Source: Candidatus Zhuqueibacterota bacterium (lineage in GTDB: Bacteria > Zhuqueibacterota > Zhuqueibacteria > Thermofontimicrobiales > Thiofontviventaceae). Taken from it: a DNA stretch of 6,667 bases. Below the pieces are notes generated by a model. The model was not told the origin of the DNA. It did no database searches and saw only the letters and a program-made list of their open reading frames with translations. Position 1 is the first letter of the stretch. The number at the start of each line of letters is the position of its first letter. The stretch lies in contig WJJN01000373.1 of assembly GCA_014729735.1 (NCBI GenBank), positions 1 to 6,667 on the forward strand. The letters are read 5' to 3'. Below are positions 4,880 to 6,667 of this stretch, piece after piece. The position numbers and the translations under genes were made by a program.

Positions 4880-6574
4880 CAAAAGTTTGAAAAATTAACC
4901 TTAAAAGAAGTACTTAAAAAAAGCGCAGAGCTCTATCCAAAACGCCCCGCACTCGCTCTGGTAGATGGAGCTCCGATTACGTACGAAGAACTAAGGCAAT
5001 ATGTGGATGAAGTATCTCACTTTATGCAACAGGAGGGGATCGGTAAGGGCGACCGGGTAGCAATTCTAAGCGAAAGCAAACCAAATTGGGGTATCGCCTA
5101 TTTTGCAGTAACAACCCTGGGAGCGGTGGCAGTGCCGATCCTGCCGGATTTTCATCAGTCAGCCGTTCAGCATATCATCCGTCATTCAAAATGTAAGGCG
5201 ATATTCATCTCTAAAAAACAGTATGAAAAAATTGAAGATTGCCGTTTTGAGGCGCTTAAAACTGTCATTTTAATTGACGACTTCCAATTGATCGAACCCA
5301 ATATGAGCAAAGCGAAATTGGAAGAAGCTCTGCAAAATGGCATCAGGGAGATTTTGAAAATACGAGATGTCGCCCTGCGTTTGACCGGGCGGAAAGAAAA
5401 TGATGTTGAGGAGGAAGATACTGCCGCTGTCATTTATACATCCGGTACAACCGGGCATTCCAAGGGTGTGATGCTGACCCATAAAAACATTGTCTGGACA
5501 GCACAGACCACCCGAAGTATTGTTAAAATTACCGAAGTGGATCGGCTACTCTCGATCCTGCCGCTTTCGCATACCTATGAATGTACGCTGGGATTCGTGA
5601 TCCCAATTATGTCGGGGGCATGCATTTATTATCTCGATAAACCGCCCACACCACGATTATTAGTGCAATCGCTGCAAAACATCAAACCGACGATGATGTT
5701 GAGCGTACCGTTGGTCATCGAAAAGATATATAAGACAAGAATTGCACCGGAACTTCGGAAAAATACAATTGTTCGGACATTATCAAAATCTTCACTTATA
5801 TTGAAACGGTTGCATAAAATTGCGGGGAAAAAATTGATGAAGACATTTGGCGGAGAACTGCACTTTTTTGGCGTGGGCGGCGCAGCGCTGTCTCCGGAGG
5901 TGGAAAAATTTCTACGGGAAGCGGAATTCCCTTATTCCATCGGTTACGGACTGACGGAAACTTCTCCGCTGATCGCCGGAACAGATGCGGCGCATACCCG
6001 CTATCGTTCTACTGGTCCGCCGATTCCGGGTGTTGAGGTGAAAATCGGCAATCCCGATGAAAAAACCGGCGAAGGCGAAATTCTGGTGAAGGGTCCTAAT
6101 GTAATGAAAGGGTATTTTAAAGACTCCGAACGGACAAAAGAAGTGTTTACAGAGGATGGCTATTTTCGAACCGGCGACCTGGGTGTGGTAGATGAGGATG
6201 GATATTTGTACATTAAGGGCAGATTAAAAAACATGATTCTCGGTCCTAGCGGCGAGAATATTTATCCTGAAGAGATCGAAGCGATTATAAACGATCAGGA
6301 TTGTGTGCTGGAATCGATTGTCTTTCAGCAGCAGGAAAAATTAGTCGCTCGTGTTTTTCTGAATTATGAAAAACTGGATGAGGATTTCAGCACGAAGAAT
6401 TTTTCCGAAACGCGCATGAGCAGGGAAATACAAAAACTACTGGAAAATTGCAGGAAAAACGTGAATGAGAATGTACCTGCATTCGCCAGGCTATCCAGAT
6501 TTATCGAGCAGCAGGAGCCTTTTGAGAAAACACCGACTCAAAAGATCAAACGGTATCTTTATGTAGAAGAATAA
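4877..6574 (+). CDS. AMP-forming acyl-CoA ligase, long-chain fatty acid type
   Basis: ANL-superfamily adenylating enzyme that converts a carboxylic acid, ATP and CoA to acyl-CoA, AMP and pyrophosphate in two steps, through an acyl-adenylate. Its 565 residues form a complete enzyme. The ATP-binding P-loop YTSGTTGHSKGV is at 187-198, followed by LTHKN. LPLSHTYE (228-235) matches the fatty acyl ligase core. GVGGAALSPEV (332-342) and YGLTETSP (357-364) are the adenine- and acyl-site motifs. GYFRTGDLG (428-436) holds the ribose-binding Asp434. GRLKNMI (448-454) is the hinge region, and SGENIYPEEIE follows (458-468). The C-terminal catalytic lysine is probably K556 in TPTQKIKR (552-559). These motif variants (GRLKN, TPTQKIKR) are typical of long-chain fatty acyl-CoA synthetases. 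An acyl-ACP synthetase or a ligase for another lipophilic acid remains possible. There is no signal peptide or membrane helix; the enzyme is likely cytoplasmic or peripheral to the membrane. Confidence 0.93.
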   Translation: MQKFEKLTLKEVLKKSAELYPKRPALALVDGAPITYEELRQYVDEVSHFMQQEGIGKGDRVAILSESKPNWGIAYFAVTTLGAVAVPILPDFHQSAVQHIIRHSKCKAIFISKKQYEKIEDCRFEALKTVILIDDFQLIEPNMSKAKLEEALQNGIREILKIRDVALRLTGRKENDVEEEDTAAVIYTSGTTGHSKGVMLTHKNIVWTAQTTRSIVKITEVDRLLSILPLSHTYECTLGFVIPIMSGACIYYLDKPPTPRLLVQSLQNIKPTMMLSVPLVIEKIYKTRIAPELRKNTIVRTLSKSSLILKRLHKIAGKKLMKTFGGELHFFGVGGAALSPEVEKFLREAEFPYSIGYGLTETSPLIAGTDAAHTRYRSTGPPIPGVEVKIGNPDEKTGEGEILVKGPNVMKGYFKDSERTKEVFTEDGYFRTGDLGVVDEDGYLYIKGRLKNMILGPSGENIYPEEIEAIINDQDCVLESIVFQQQEKLVARVFLNYEKLDEDFSTKNFSETRMSREIQKLLENCRKNVNENVPAFARLSRFIEQQEPFEKTPTQKIKRYLYVEE

Positions 6575-6626
6575 GGAACGAATTTAACACCAATTTTGTA
6601 AAATAGTTATGAATCATAATAAAATT

Positions 6627-6654
6627 TCCCGCATCTCAATAATGCGGGATTTTT
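6627..6654 (+). terminator. Rho-independent terminator after the acyl-CoA ligase gene
   Basis: TCCCGCAT (6627-6634) and ATGCGGGA (6642-6649) form a perfect 8-bp GC-rich stem with a 7-base loop, followed at once by five T residues (6650-6654). It lies 52 bases after the ligase stop, marking the end of the permease-ligase unit. The A-rich run before the stem gives only partial bidirectional potential. Confidence 0.88.
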
Positions 6655-6667
6655 GTATGTATGACTA

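Noticed and set aside
5182..5482. Minus-strand open frames inside the acyl-CoA ligase
   Set aside because: They lie opposite a conserved enzyme across its P-loop region, lack RBS and motifs, and are shadows.

Overview
The window reads as ordinary chromosomal DNA from a Gram-negative-type bacterium of moderate GC content. It holds four protein genes in two divergent transcription units, separated by an intergenic region of about 515 bp that is rich in palindromes. Three of the four genes appear to start with TTG, and each TTG has a good Shine-Dalgarno sequence. The lipoprotein has a DNPLDPKS motif after its lipidated cysteine and a carboxypeptidase-regulatory-like beta-sandwich. That style is common in the Fibrobacteres-Chlorobi-Bacteroidetes superphylum and relatives such as Calditrichota or KSB1. 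The clear Shine-Dalgarno sites argue against typical Bacteroidota. This taxonomic guess is an inference and is weak.

Left unit, minus strand (positions 2913 down to 1): a complete tex gene encodes an S1-domain RNA-binding transcription accessory protein. Nine bases after its stop comes the 5' part of a lipoprotein gene that runs off the left edge. The lipoprotein gene's Shine-Dalgarno overlaps the tex stop codon, so the two are probably co-transcribed and translationally linked.

Intergenic region (2914-3428): each gene-proximal edge is AT-rich and carries a plausible promoter. Between them lie two compact palindromic elements. The first (about 3046-3162) is a nested, cloverleaf-like set of inverted repeats, flanked by an 8-bp direct repeat (TGCGAGAT) that resembles a target-site duplication. 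The second (3183-3264) is a 34-bp near-perfect palindrome followed by a 10-bp-stem hairpin.

Right unit, plus strand (3429-6574): an APC-superfamily amino-acid permease is followed after 41 bp by an AMP-forming acyl-CoA ligase of the long-chain fatty acid type. A clear rho-independent terminator (6627-6654) ends the unit. The pair would bring an amino acid or amine into the cell and activate a fatty or other carboxylic acid to its CoA thioester, but nothing in the sequence shows that the two substrates are linked.

I found no CRISPR array, tRNA, rRNA, transposase or defence system. The most interesting content is the composite palindromic element in the intergenic region and the tex-lipoprotein junction. 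I do not see a convincing undescribed multi-gene system here.
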